From Actinomycetes bacterium (GTDB taxonomy: Bacteria; Actinomycetota; Acidimicrobiia; Acidimicrobiales; Palsa-688), in contig JAKBAM010000002.1 in NCBI GenBank assembly GCA_021809105.1, forward strand, positions 1-64,000: 64,000 bases of DNA, given 5' to 3'. The notes under the pieces are model-generated. The model was not told the origin of the DNA, did not search any database, and was given only the letters and a program-made list of their open reading frames with translations. This document shows, in pieces, positions 25,229-34,285 of the stretch. The translations under genes and the position numbers were made by a program. How positions within the stretch are numbered: position 1 is the first letter of the stretch; every line of letters starts with the position of its first letter.

Positions 25229-26217
25229 AGCTGACGGAGTGGACGTCCTGCGGGGGGTGCGCGGCCAAGTGGGGGGCGGCGCCCCTGACCGCGCTGGTAC
25301 GCGACCTGGCCAGATCCGACGGGGGATCGCTGCTGGTCGGTCTGGCGCCCTTCGACGATGCCGCGGTCTACCGGCTGAGCGACGACGCCGCGCTGGTCTC
25401 CACCACCGACTTCTTTCCCCCCCTCGTCGACGATCCCGACGACTTCGGCGCCATCGCGGCCGCCAACGCGTGCTCCGACGTGTTCGCCATGGGCGGTCGA
25501 GTGGTGTTGGCGCTCAACGTCGCCGCCTTCCCGGAGCGAATGCCGACCGAGGCCATCGCCGCTATCTTCGCGGCGGCCGCGAAGGTCGTGTCCGAGGCGG
25601 GTGGCACCATCGCCGGCGGCCATACCATCCGATCCGAGGAGCCCATCTTCGGGCTGGCTGTGCAGGGTCTGGTGCACCCGGACCGGGTGTGGACCAAAGC
25701 GGGCGCAGAGCCTGGCGACATCCTCGTGCTGTCCAAGCCGATCGGTACCGGCATCGTGCTGGCGGGCGGCGGCGACGACGAAAAGCGTTCCGCCATCACC
25801 CGGATGCGGACCTTGAACCGTGTTGCCGCCGAGGTCCTGGCCGGCCTGGCCGACGCGCCGCACGCAGTCACCGACGTCACCGGGTTCGGCCTTCTCGGGC
25901 ATGGGTGGGAGATGGCGGAACGCTCCGGGGTCGCTCTGGTGCTCGAGGGGAGTGCGCTGCCGCTCTACGACGGTGCGCTCGGCGCGGCCCGAGCCGGGAC
26001 GCGGACGGGCGGAGACGTGCGCAACCGGGCCCACCTGGCGGATCACGTCACCTCCAGCGCGGACGAGGCGATCGAGGCACTCGCCTACGATCCGCAGACC
26101 TCCGGAGGCTTGCTCGCCGCGGTGACGCCAGGCGCGGCTGAAGCCCTGGTGCGCGACCACGATTTCGCTGCGGTCGGGTCCGTAGTCCCGGGGCCCGCCG
26201 CAATCATTTTGCGCTGA
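25225..26217 (+). CDS. selD: Selenide, water dikinase (selenophosphate synthetase)
   Basis: 330 residues of the AIR-synthase/ThiL fold. The N-terminus MKLTEWTSCGGCAAKWG carries the nucleophilic cysteine and lysine; the spacing is CGGCAAK, rather than the GCGCK of E. coli SelD. ATP/metal motifs: LVSTTDFFPPLVDDPDDFG, AANACSDVFAMGG, GGHTI, and DPQTSGGLLAAV near the C-terminus. It makes selenophosphate for selenocysteine or 2-selenouridine. selA, selB and tRNA-Sec are not in the window. The GTG overlaps the stop of the preceding unknown gene. Confidence 0.85.
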   Translation: MKLTEWTSCGGCAAKWGAAPLTALVRDLARSDGGSLLVGLAPFDDAAVYRLSDDAALVSTTDFFPPLVDDPDDFGAIAAANACSDVFAMGGRVVLALNVAAFPERMPTEAIAAIFAAAAKVVSEAGGTIAGGHTIRSEEPIFGLAVQGLVHPDRVWTKAGAEPGDILVLSKPIGTGIVLAGGGDDEKRSAITRMRTLNRVAAEVLAGLADAPHAVTDVTGFGLLGHGWEMAERSGVALVLEGSALPLYDGALGAARAGTRTGGDVRNRAHLADHVTSSADEAIEALAYDPQTSGGLLAAVTPGAAEALVRDHDFAAVGSVVPGPAAIILR

Positions 26218-26248
26218 GCAGCCCGGCCCGGCCGCTACCGTCGGGCCC

Positions 26249-27019
26249 ATGGCTGCCACCACTCGCCTCGCCGGCGGCATGAGCCCATCGCTCCCAGCCC
26301 GGCGGAGCAAGACCGTGGTGCCCACCCTCAGCATCGAGCGGCAGCTGTGGGCCGAAGGTCGCGAGGTGGTCGTCGGCGTGGACGAGGTGGGCCGGGGATC
26401 CTGGGCCGGTCCGCTCATGGTCGGTGCCGCCGTCCTGCCGAGCAGTCGCCGGGTCTACGGAGTGCGTGACTCGAAGATGCTGAGCGAGGCTGGGCGCGAG
26501 CGCCTCTTCGATCGGGTGGCCGCGTGGTGCCGGGCCTGGGCGGTGGGCGCGGCCAGCCAGGAGGAGTGCGACGACCTCGGCATGGCGGATGCCCAGCGGT
26601 TGGCCGCTCGCCGGGCCGTCGAAGGCCTCGGCTTGGCGCCCGACCAGGTGCTGGTCGACGGCAACTGGGACTTCGTCGGGATCGGCGCCACTCGCAGGAT
26701 CGTCAGGGGTGACGCGACGTGCCTTTCCATCTCGGCCGCGTCGATCCTGGCCAAGGTCACACGCGACCGGCTCATGCGACGTGAGGCGCCGCACTATCCG
26801 GGCTATGACTTCGAATACAACAAGGGCTACCCGTGTCCCCGGCACAGGATGGCCTTGCAGGCCTACGGCCCGACCGCCATCCATCGTCGTAGCTGGATCT
26901 TCATGGAGCACCTGTCCTACGGCGTGGCCGGGTCGCGGCGGCTCCTGCGCCCCGGCCAGGAGCAGCTTTCGTTCGCCACCGGCGGTAAATGCCTGCAGCG
27001 CCTACCGTTGAGGCAATGA
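26249..27019 (+). CDS. rnhB: Ribonuclease HII
   Basis: 256 residues. All four catalytic acids are in place: VDEVGRGSWAGP (Asp and Glu), the DSK motif VRDSKMLSEAGRERL, LVDGNWD (Asp), and SISAASILAKVTRDRLM (Asp). It removes ribonucleotides and RNA primers from RNA/DNA hybrids. The chain runs about 30 residues past the usual end. Its stop lies within the ATG of the response-regulator gene (ATGA). An alternative start at 26279 would drop 10 residues. Confidence 0.92.
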   Translation: MAATTRLAGGMSPSLPARRSKTVVPTLSIERQLWAEGREVVVGVDEVGRGSWAGPLMVGAAVLPSSRRVYGVRDSKMLSEAGRERLFDRVAAWCRAWAVGAASQEECDDLGMADAQRLAARRAVEGLGLAPDQVLVDGNWDFVGIGATRRIVRGDATCLSISAASILAKVTRDRLMRREAPHYPGYDFEYNKGYPCPRHRMALQAYGPTAIHRRSWIFMEHLSYGVAGSRRLLRPGQEQLSFATGGKCLQRLPLRQ

Positions 27020-27780
27020 GTGCGACGGGGGATGAGGAGGGCGCCGGCCCGGCTCCCGTGGAGCGCAAGGTGGTGCTGAGACTGGTCATCGCCGACGGCC
27101 AGCCCCTCTTCGCCCGCAGCTTGGAGATGGTCCTCGGCCCGACCTCCGATGGACGTATCGAGGTGGTCGGCACGGCCAGCAGCGTCGACGAGGCTCTGGA
27201 GGTGCTGGGCGAAGCAGATCCGGACCTGGTGCTGGTCGATCTGGACCTGCCGCCGCCCGGCGGGGTCGACCTGATCCACCGCATCGGCGAGCGGTTCCCC
27301 GGGATTCGCATCCTCACCCTTTCCAAGGCGGAAGACTTCGATCTGGCAGCGGATGCCCTCACCGCGGGGGCCGAGGCATATCTGTCCAAGGCCGCCCGAC
27401 CTGAGCAGCTCTTGGCTCCGCTCCTGGCTGTGTTGCAGGGCTGGCAGGTGCTGTCGGCCCCCATGGTCGACCACCTCCTGGCCCGGGCGCGCCGCCCTGG
27501 TGCAGAGCTCGTCGCCACTTTGGACATGGAGGCGCTGACGCTTTGGCGGATGGTCGCTGATGGGCTGGAGATCGCCGGGATCGCCGAGGCCCTTTACGTG
27601 TCGGAGCGCACGGCCAAGCGCATGGTCGCCGACCTCCGGGCCCAGCTCGGGGTGCGCACTCGCGTAGAGATGGCTGCCCTCGCCGGGAGATCGGGATTGC
27701 TCGACGATCCACCGAAAGCTGACGCGAGCGCCTCGCGCCCGGCGCGCCTGGGCCTGCGGCCCTCCGAACCCGAGAGCTGA
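27016..27780 (+). CDS. NarL/FixJ-type response regulator, orphan
   Basis: 254 residues. The receiver domain (residues about 15-135) has the phosphoacceptor Asp in LVLVDLDLPPPGG, the Thr/Ser of ILTLSK and Lys of AYLSKAA. The paired acidic residues at its start are reduced to IADG, Gly replacing the second Asp, so metal binding and phosphorylation may be altered. The C-terminal LuxR-type helix-turn-helix reads LTLWRMVADGLEIAGIAEAL and YVSERTAKRMVADLRAQLGV. No histidine kinase is adjacent; it is coupled to rnhB. Targets unknown. Confidence 0.82.
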   Translation: MSATGDEEGAGPAPVERKVVLRLVIADGQPLFARSLEMVLGPTSDGRIEVVGTASSVDEALEVLGEADPDLVLVDLDLPPPGGVDLIHRIGERFPGIRILTLSKAEDFDLAADALTAGAEAYLSKAARPEQLLAPLLAVLQGWQVLSAPMVDHLLARARRPGAELVATLDMEALTLWRMVADGLEIAGIAEALYVSERTAKRMVADLRAQLGVRTRVEMAALAGRSGLLDDPPKADASASRPARLGLRPSEPES

Positions 27781-27782
27781 CC

Positions 27783-28310
27783 GTGGCCGGCAAGCGCAAG
27801 CCCCGTGGACGTTCGGGATCGTCGCCGGGGGGATCGAGGCGCCGGCCCCGTCCCTCGCCGGGCCGGTCATCCGAGCGCGGCGCCAGCCGCCCGGCGCCCC
27901 CGTCTGCTCGTCCCGATCGCTTGCGCCAACCCCCCGTGGCCGGGACCCCCGCCATCGTGCGGGGCGCGTCGTGGGGATTTTCCCTACTCTTGGTCGGGGA
28001 GCTGGTGACCTTGCAGCTGCTGGGCCTCGGCAACGGGCTGGTCCTCTACGTGGTGGCCGCTGCGGCGTACGCGCTGGCGGGCAACCGCGCGGTGCAACCT
28101 CCGGTCGTCTCCGTCCGTGCCGCCGCGCGTGATGGTGCCCTGGCAGCTGCCCTGGCTTACGGTCTGACGATCCCCCTCAGGTTCATCGTCCACTCTGCGT
28201 CCACGTCGGTGCTCGCCACGGGCGTGGCCCTGGCCTTCGCCCTTGTGGTTGGGGCCCTGGCCGGATCGATCGTCGGGCGTGCCCGGCTGGACGAGCAAGC
28301 TCGACGCTAG
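27783..28310 (+). CDS. Small integral membrane protein
   Basis: 175 residues from a GTG three bases after the regulator's stop. The first 55 residues are basic and Pro/Ser/Arg-rich, cytoplasmic by the positive-inside rule. Four hydrophobic segments follow (SLLLVGELVTLQLLGLG, VLYVVAAAAYALAG, ALAAALAYGLTIPL, LATGVALAFALVVGALAGS). Family unknown. Position suggests co-expression with the rnhB-regulator pair. Confidence 0.65.
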   Translation: MAGKRKPRGRSGSSPGGSRRRPRPSPGRSSERGASRPAPPSARPDRLRQPPVAGTPAIVRGASWGFSLLLVGELVTLQLLGLGNGLVLYVVAAAAYALAGNRAVQPPVVSVRAAARDGALAAALAYGLTIPLRFIVHSASTSVLATGVALAFALVVGALAGSIVGRARLDEQARR

Positions 28311-28622
28311 GGAGGCGAGCCCGGGATCTCGGCCCGAGGCGCGTCGCGGGCAGGTGGCTGCGCCGCTGGCGGCGAATCCAACGCTCTGCCGGTGTCATCG
28401 CCGGCCATCGACCTCGTATCGAAGAGCGTGCCGTGTCCCTACCGCAACTTGAGTTCGCATGGTGCAGTGCCATTGTGGCCTGCGTGGGCCAGCTGGTGGC
28501 CCTACCAGCCGGTAACATTTCGGTTGACTTCCGGCATAGTGGACATAGCAGAGAGCATCGAAGGCTGTTGGCATGCCGACTGGGAGGGGCGCCGGTGGGT
28601 GTGACGACAGGAGAGGGTGCCG
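28311..28622 (+). promoter_or_regulatory. Upstream region of the mce cluster
   Basis: 312 bases without a convincing gene. A sigma-70-like element TTGACT at 28524-28529 is followed 16 bases later by TAGCAG (28546-28551), about 70 bases before the first permease gene. Possible operators are GGGCCA-n5-TGGCCC (28486-28502) and AACTTGAGTT (28446-28455). I looked for the KstR consensus of mycobacterial mce4 and did not find it. AGGAGAGG precedes the ATG at 28623. Confidence 0.4.
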
Positions 28623-29804
28623 ATGGCTGACCGACGCGCCGACCCGGGCAAGGACCCTGGGAAGGGCGACACGGAGCGACGTCGCAGCCCCCGCAGGGAT
28701 GCCGAGCGCAGCGCGTCGGCTGCCCTCGCCCGGATGTTCGACGGATCCCCTCCCGAGGCCTCGGCGCCCGACCATCCGGCGGCGGCGCACGAGCAGGCCA
28801 TCCACGCTGCGGTGATGGCCGGGCTCGACGCCTTTGCCGGTAGCGCGGCCCCCGCTACATCGGCGCCCGCGAGCAGCGCAGCGGGCGCCCGCGCCGGCGG
28901 AGGCCCGTCGCGTCCGGACGGAGCCAGCCGCTTCGAGGAGCTGTACGAAGACCTGGACGAGGATCTGGCCCTGATCGGGCTGAGCGGACCCCGCCAGCGC
29001 TTCAACCCGCTGGCGGCGCTCGGCCGGTCCATGACAAGCGGCTTGGCCCAGGCCGGCGAGATGACCTGGCTGGCGGCGATCGTCGTTAAGTCAGCGGTGA
29101 CCCGGCCCAGAGGATACTGGGGCGACACCAAGGAGCAGATCTACTCGGCGCTCAAGCTTTGCTGGGTGCCGATGATCATCTCCATCACCGCCTTCGGCAT
29201 CGGTGCGCCCGGCCTGCAGGGCGGCAACGTCTTCACCATCTTCGGCGTGCCCGAGCGAGAAGGGTCCTTCATCGTCGCTACGGGCATCCGGGAGTTCGCC
29301 CCATGGATAGACGCGATGATCGTGGCCGGGGTGGTGGGCACGGCCATCACCGCCGACATCGGGGCGCGGCGGATCCGGGAGGAGATCGACGCCATGGAGG
29401 TGCTCGGCGTGGATCCGATCCGGGAGCTGGTCCTCCCGCGCATCCTGTCCACGGCCATCATCACCGGCCTGTTCGACATCGTCGCCCTGCTGGTGGGGAT
29501 CGTCGGCGGCTACATCGCCTCGGTCCTCCTCCTCGGGGCCAGTACCGCCGGCTACACCAGCCAGTTCTTCTCGCAGGCGAACGTCCCTGACCTTCTCGGC
29601 AGCTTCGCCAAGACCTTCCTCTTCGGCGCTGTGGTCGGGGTGGTGTGCTGCTACAAGGGCATGCGGGCATCGGGCGGACCGGCTGGGGTCGGCAAAGCGG
29701 TCAACTCCGCCGTGGTCATCTCCTTCGCCCTCATCTGGACCATCAATTACGTCTTCACCAACACCCTGCTCGGTTTCGCCCCCTCGACGCAGGTCTTTCA
29801 CTGA
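28623..29804 (+). CDS. yrbEA: Mce-associated permease YrbEA (MlaE family)
   Basis: 393 residues. Residues about 145-393 are an MlaE/YrbE permease with five or so membrane helices and the signature loop EEIDAMEVLGVDPIRELVLP, where the ATPase docks; it moves lipids across the inner membrane. The N-terminal approximately 120 residues are extra: charged and Ala/Pro-rich, ending with an acidic motif FEELYEDLDEDLALIGLSG. Ordinary YrbEA proteins are about 250-290 residues, so this tail is unusual. The ATG at 28623 follows AGGAGAGG; a GTG at 28617 is also in frame. Its stop shares one base with the next ATG (TGATG). Confidence 0.9.
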   Translation: MADRRADPGKDPGKGDTERRRSPRRDAERSASAALARMFDGSPPEASAPDHPAAAHEQAIHAAVMAGLDAFAGSAAPATSAPASSAAGARAGGGPSRPDGASRFEELYEDLDEDLALIGLSGPRQRFNPLAALGRSMTSGLAQAGEMTWLAAIVVKSAVTRPRGYWGDTKEQIYSALKLCWVPMIISITAFGIGAPGLQGGNVFTIFGVPEREGSFIVATGIREFAPWIDAMIVAGVVGTAITADIGARRIREEIDAMEVLGVDPIRELVLPRILSTAIITGLFDIVALLVGIVGGYIASVLLLGASTAGYTSQFFSQANVPDLLGSFAKTFLFGAVVGVVCCYKGMRASGGPAGVGKAVNSAVVISFALIWTINYVFTNTLLGFAPSTQVFH

Positions 29805-30700
29805 TGGCGATCTCCTCCGGTCCCGAGCGAGACATCGAGATCGACGAGTACGACCTCCCTGATATCCCGATGCCTGCAGGTGGGGAAGATGGGTCAGCAG
29901 AAGTCGGCTGGGCCACCGTCGGGACGAAGGTGAGGAGCCTCTTCGAGCAGATCGGTGAGATCCTCCACTTCAGCGGCGATGCCGTGCGGTCCATCCCCAA
30001 GCTCCGGCTGTACCCGACCGAGGTCTTCCGCCAGACCGCCCTCCTGATCATCGGCTCGGGGCTGATCATCTGGCTCATGGAAGGGGTGATGGGGTTGGAG
30101 TGCGGTACCGAGGGCAGCTACATCCTCAAGCAGATAGGTGCCCCCTTGTACTCGGGGGTCTTCGACTCATGGTGCGCAGTGAGGGAGTGCGCCCCCTACA
30201 TGTGGGGCTACATCCTGTCGGCGAAGGTGGGATGCGGGTTGGTGGCAGAGATCGGCTCGATGCGCATCTCGGAGGAGATCGACGTGCTCGAGGTCATGGG
30301 TATACGCCCGATGGGCTTCATCGTGGCCACCCGCCTGGCCGCTATCTGGATCGCCGTCCCATTCCTCTACGCCGTCGGCCTTGGGGTGATGTTCCTCACC
30401 GAGTACCTGGCCACAGTGGTCCAACTTCACACCGTGTCCAGTGGCGGCTACCTCTTCATCTTCTGGCTGTTCCAAAACCCCCTCGACTTGTTCTTCTCTC
30501 TGACGAAGGTGTTCATAGAGAGCACCGTCATCGTCCTCATCGGCTGCTATTACGGCTACACGGCCAGAGGCGGCTCGGTGGGGGTGGGTAAGAACACCGC
30601 GAAGTCGATGATCGCCAACATGGTCATGGTCCACCTGATCGGCATGCTGGGCACGATGCTGTTCTGGGGCCAGGCCCCGCGCTCACCCATAGGTAACTGA
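29804..30700 (+). CDS. yrbEB: Mce-associated permease YrbEB (MlaE family)
   Basis: 298 residues. After about 70 cytoplasmic residues (EIDEYDLPDIPMP is acidic) come the MlaE-family helices and the signature SEEIDVLEVMGIRPMGFIV. It pairs with YrbEA as the second half of the permease. The TGATG junction with the upstream gene indicates coupled translation. The ATPase gene starts eight bases after the stop. Confidence 0.92.
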   Translation: MAISSGPERDIEIDEYDLPDIPMPAGGEDGSAEVGWATVGTKVRSLFEQIGEILHFSGDAVRSIPKLRLYPTEVFRQTALLIIGSGLIIWLMEGVMGLECGTEGSYILKQIGAPLYSGVFDSWCAVRECAPYMWGYILSAKVGCGLVAEIGSMRISEEIDVLEVMGIRPMGFIVATRLAAIWIAVPFLYAVGLGVMFLTEYLATVVQLHTVSSGGYLFIFWLFQNPLDLFFSLTKVFIESTVIVLIGCYYGYTARGGSVGVGKNTAKSMIANMVMVHLIGMLGTMLFWGQAPRSPIGN

Positions 30701-30708
30701 GGAACGTT

Positions 30709-31473
30709 ATGAGCGACAATGAGGTCACGATTGCAGTCGACGACTGCTACAAGGCGTTCGGATCCAATAAAGTCATGGACGGCCTGACCATCGACTTCCT
30801 CGAGGACACCATCACGACTGTTCTCGGTCCCTCGGGTACCGGCAAGAGCGTCCTGATCAAGCACATCCTCGCTCTGATGTACCCCGACAAGGGCGACATC
30901 CGGGTGTACGGGCGCAGCCTCTTGTCCATGAGCGACGACGAGCTGTTCAAGATCCGGGAGTCCTTCGGGGTGCTGTTCCAAGACGGCGCCCTGTTCGGTT
31001 CGATGAACCTTTACGACAACGTGGCTTTCCCGCTGCGCCAGCACACCAAGTTCCCCGAGGACAAGATCCGCCGGATCGTCATGAGCAATATGAAAGACGT
31101 CGGGCTCCAAAACGCTATCTACAAGATGCCGGGGGAGATCTCGGGCGGGATGCGCAAGCGGGCCGGCTTCGCTCGGGCCCTGGTTATGCAACCGAAGATC
31201 GTCATGTTCGACGAACCTGATTCCGGGCTCGACCCGGTCCGGACCAGCTTGCTCAACGACTTGATCCTCGACATTCACGGCAAGTACGGGGGGACCTACC
31301 TGATCGTCACCCACGACATTCGCAGTGCCCGCAAGGTGGCGCAGTACATCGGCTTGTTGTGGAAGGGCAAGGTGGTGCATTGGGGTGAGGCCGACGAGGC
31401 TTTCCGCTCCGAAAAGCCGTTCGTCAAGCAGTTCCTCGCCGGTGACTCGGCCGGCCCCCTGGGGATGGACTAG
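30709..31473 (+). CDS. ABC ATPase of the Mce system (Mkl/MlaF-like)
   Basis: 254 residues with all ABC motifs: Walker A GPSGTGKS, Q-loop VLFQDGALFGSM, signature SGGMRKRAGFARAL, Walker B VMFDEPDSGLDPV and switch His in YLIVTHDIRSA. The SGGMRKR signature and FQDGALF loop are typical of Mkl/MlaF, the energiser of Mce and Mla lipid transport. In mycobacteria mkl lies apart from the mce operons; here it is inside the operon. Confidence 0.94.
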   Translation: MSDNEVTIAVDDCYKAFGSNKVMDGLTIDFLEDTITTVLGPSGTGKSVLIKHILALMYPDKGDIRVYGRSLLSMSDDELFKIRESFGVLFQDGALFGSMNLYDNVAFPLRQHTKFPEDKIRRIVMSNMKDVGLQNAIYKMPGEISGGMRKRAGFARALVMQPKIVMFDEPDSGLDPVRTSLLNDLILDIHGKYGGTYLIVTHDIRSARKVAQYIGLLWKGKVVHWGEADEAFRSEKPFVKQFLAGDSAGPLGMD

Positions 31474-31478
31474 CCGCC

Positions 31479-32849
31479 GTGGCCGCCGTCCTCGCCCGCT
31501 CCCGCACCAGCCTTGGCTACGCGGCGACGATCGTGCTGATCGTCGCGCTCGTCGCCGGGGTCCTGGCGTGGCGTCTCGGCGGAGGTGGCGGGTACCACGT
31601 GACCATCGTCTTCCCTGAGGCCACCGATCTCAACAACGGCAGCCTGGTCGAGGTGCAGGGCTTCACCGTGGGCAAGGTGAGCCACCTCGGTGTCAGCAAC
31701 GGGCAGGCGATGGTGACGGTGTCGCTCAGCTCGGCCTACACACCGCTGCACAGCGGAACCACCGCCAAGATCGACTACAAGGCACTCCTCGGTGAGCGCT
31801 ACATCGAGATCGGTCCGGGGCCGAAGGCCAATCCGGCCATCCCCAACGGCGGGATCCTCCCGGGAGGCGAGAACCGCGTGGAGCTGGCCCAGGTGCTCAG
31901 CGCCATCGGCCCTCGAACCCGCCAGCGGCTCGCCGACGGCATTCCGCAGCTGGCCCAGACATTGGGGACGCCCACCAACGTCAACCAGACGGTCCAGGCC
32001 GCCGCCCCGATGGTGCAGGCGCTGGCCCAGGTACTCGACGCCATTGGCCAGAACGGCTTGGCGCTTCGCCAGCTCGTGAGCAGCATGGCGGACCTCTCCA
32101 GCCGCCTGGTAAACCGCCAAGGCTCGCTGGTGTCGACCGTGTCGGGCCTCACCAGCTTCACCAGCAACGTCTCCCAGCAAGACGCCAGCCTCACCACCGG
32201 CCTCCAGAACCTGCCCGCGACCCTGACGCAGGCCGACACGACCCTCTCCAAGCTCCCGGCGACGACCACCGCCGTGGTCCCGTTGCTCAACGATCTGGCG
32301 CCGGGGGCGGCCGCACTGCCCGCCTTCGCCGCCAAGTTAAGGCCCGTCATCGACCAGCTGTCTCCGGTCGTCAGCCAGCTCCAGCCCAACCTGTCTTCGC
32401 TCACCGTCCTGCTCGGCTACACCCCCAACCTGGTCAACAGCGCCAACTCCACCGTCCCCGGGGTGACCCAGGCGCTCTCCACCCTGGTGCAACCCCAGAA
32501 GGTCACCGTCCCGGTGGACCAGAACGGGACATCGTTCACCCAGGCCACCACCAGCGTCCTCGACTTCGCCCGCCCGTACACTCCCGAGCTCGCCTCTTTC
32601 TTCACCAACTGGGGTACCTGGCTCGCCAACTACAACACCAATGGCCACTTCGGACCTTTTACGTCGGTGCTCGGGCTCGGAGCGCTAACCGGGCAGATTC
32701 CTTCCACCAACAACTACACGTCGCCGGCCACCTCCTACGCGGGCCTGGCCCTGCCGGCTACCGCCACCAACGGGCCCCCATTCCCCGGCACCGTCGCCGG
32801 CCAGCCGTGCACCTCCTGCTACGACGCCGCAGGCAACCCGATCCAATGA
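31479..32849 (+). CDS. Mce protein 1 of 6 (MceA position)
   Basis: 456 residues from a GTG start. An N-terminal membrane anchor (YAATIVLIVALVAGVLAW) is followed by the MlaD/Mce domain (YHVTIVFPEATDLNNGSLVE, VSLSSAYTPLHSGTTAKIDY, LLGERYIEIGPG) and a long helical, coiled-coil-like region (about residues 135-330) rich in Gln, Leu and Ala. The C-terminal 90 residues hold a CTSCYD pair. Mce subunits form a hexameric tunnel carrying lipids or sterols through the periplasm-like space. The stop overlaps the next ATG (ATGA). Confidence 0.92.
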   Translation: MAAVLARSRTSLGYAATIVLIVALVAGVLAWRLGGGGGYHVTIVFPEATDLNNGSLVEVQGFTVGKVSHLGVSNGQAMVTVSLSSAYTPLHSGTTAKIDYKALLGERYIEIGPGPKANPAIPNGGILPGGENRVELAQVLSAIGPRTRQRLADGIPQLAQTLGTPTNVNQTVQAAAPMVQALAQVLDAIGQNGLALRQLVSSMADLSSRLVNRQGSLVSTVSGLTSFTSNVSQQDASLTTGLQNLPATLTQADTTLSKLPATTTAVVPLLNDLAPGAAALPAFAAKLRPVIDQLSPVVSQLQPNLSSLTVLLGYTPNLVNSANSTVPGVTQALSTLVQPQKVTVPVDQNGTSFTQATTSVLDFARPYTPELASFFTNWGTWLANYNTNGHFGPFTSVLGLGALTGQIPSTNNYTSPATSYAGLALPATATNGPPFPGTVAGQPCTSCYDAAGNPIQ

Positions 32850-34285
32850 GGATCCTGAACCGTCAGAGCCGAGGGCAGTTGGTGAGCATGGTGGTCATCG
32901 CCGGGGCGATCGCCCTGCTGGCGGCTTTCGCCACGGGGAGCCTGGGCGGGTCGTCGGGCCACACGATCGTGGCGCAGTTCGCCGATGCCCAGTCGATCAC
33001 CAAGGGCAATACCGTCCACGTGGACGGTGTGACCGCTGGCACCGTCAGCAAGATCACGTTGAAGCGCAACACCGCCTACCTGACCCTGCACATCGACAAC
33101 GGCTTTTGGCCCATCCACACCGACGCCACCGCCACCGTCAGGCCGATCAGCCTCCTCGGTGAGAACTACGTCGATCTCCAGCCAGGATCTGCCTCCGCCC
33201 CCGCGATGCCCGACGGCGGGACGATCACCACCGCCCACACCAGCAATGCCGTCAACCTCCAAAGCGTCCTGAACGCTCTGAACGACCCGACGGCGACGGC
33301 GTACGGCGTGCTGCTCACCTCGCTCGGCCAGGGCCTGGCCGGTCAGGGCGCCAACGCCGCCGACGCCCTCAAGGCTCTCAGCCCGGCCCTTGACAACACC
33401 ACCGCCCTAACCAACCTCTTGGACACCCAGAACAAGACCCTCACTGCGTTGCTCGACAACTTGACGCCGGTGACATCCGCGCTGGCGACCAACCAGGGGC
33501 AGACGCTCGACCACTTGGTGGCGACGACCAACAACACCCTGGACGCCACCGCCGCTCAGGCGTCTTCGCTCGGGCGGGACCTCCAGGTGCTTCCCGGCTT
33601 CCTCGGAGCGACTACCACTGCGTTCAACCAGCTCGGAACGCTCTCGGATCAGACGACCCCGTCGTTGCAGGCGCTCAGTCCGCTCACCGACAACCTTGCG
33701 GCAGTCAGCACGGAGTTGAACAACTTTTCCACGGCCGCCCTGCCCGCCATCACGGCGCTCCAGCCTGTCCTGGCCTCGGCCCAGAGCTTCTTCCAGCAGA
33801 CCGGCCCTGTCGTGAGCACGCTCCAGACGTCGTCCAGCGCCGGCCTGGCTGATTCCAAGGCGCTGATACCGCTAGTCCAGCAAGGCATCGCCGGAGGGTG
33901 CAGCGCCACCGACTGCCAAGGCCTGGACAACCTCTTCGGGTTCATCGAGAACTGGTCATTGGCGACCCAGAACTACGACGGCTTGTCGCATTACTTCCGG
34001 TTCTTCGGCGACCTCAACCTGGGCACGCTCGCCGGCGTCCCGGGGGCCGGAGCCACCGGCCCGCAGACCTCCAACGCCCAGACGATCCCCGCGCTGCCCA
34101 CCATCGCGCTGCCCGGTCCGGTCACTTCGATCACAAACGGGCTGGGGAGCACCGTCGGCGGTGTCCTCGGCGGTGCCCTCGGCGGCTCCTCCGCACCCAA
34201 GCCGACCACCACCGGCCAGTCGGCCACCGGCCTGTCCTCGGGCCAGGAGTCCAACCTGTTCGGCTACCTGCTGGGAGGTGGCTAG
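32846..34285 (+). CDS. Mce protein 2 of 6 (MceB position)
   Basis: 479 residues. Anchor VVIAGAIALLAAFATGSLGG, Mce domain from HTIVAQFADAQSITKGNTVH to LGENYVDLQPGS, then a helical needle region with repeated Leu/Thr/Asn heptads and a Cys pair (GGCSATDCQG) near residue 355. The last 80 residues are Gly/Ser/Thr/Pro-rich. The ATGA overlap with the preceding gene fixes the start. The next gene follows without a gap. Confidence 0.9.
   Translation: MRILNRQSRGQLVSMVVIAGAIALLAAFATGSLGGSSGHTIVAQFADAQSITKGNTVHVDGVTAGTVSKITLKRNTAYLTLHIDNGFWPIHTDATATVRPISLLGENYVDLQPGSASAPAMPDGGTITTAHTSNAVNLQSVLNALNDPTATAYGVLLTSLGQGLAGQGANAADALKALSPALDNTTALTNLLDTQNKTLTALLDNLTPVTSALATNQGQTLDHLVATTNNTLDATAAQASSLGRDLQVLPGFLGATTTAFNQLGTLSDQTTPSLQALSPLTDNLAAVSTELNNFSTAALPAITALQPVLASAQSFFQQTGPVVSTLQTSSSAGLADSKALIPLVQQGIAGGCSATDCQGLDNLFGFIENWSLATQNYDGLSHYFRFFGDLNLGTLAGVPGAGATGPQTSNAQTIPALPTIALPGPVTSITNGLGSTVGGVLGGALGGSSAPKPTTTGQSATGLSSGQESNLFGYLLGGG

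Noticed and set aside
28311-28622. KstR-type operator before the mce cluster
   Set aside because: I looked for TnnAACnnGTTnnA and found only looser inverted repeats.
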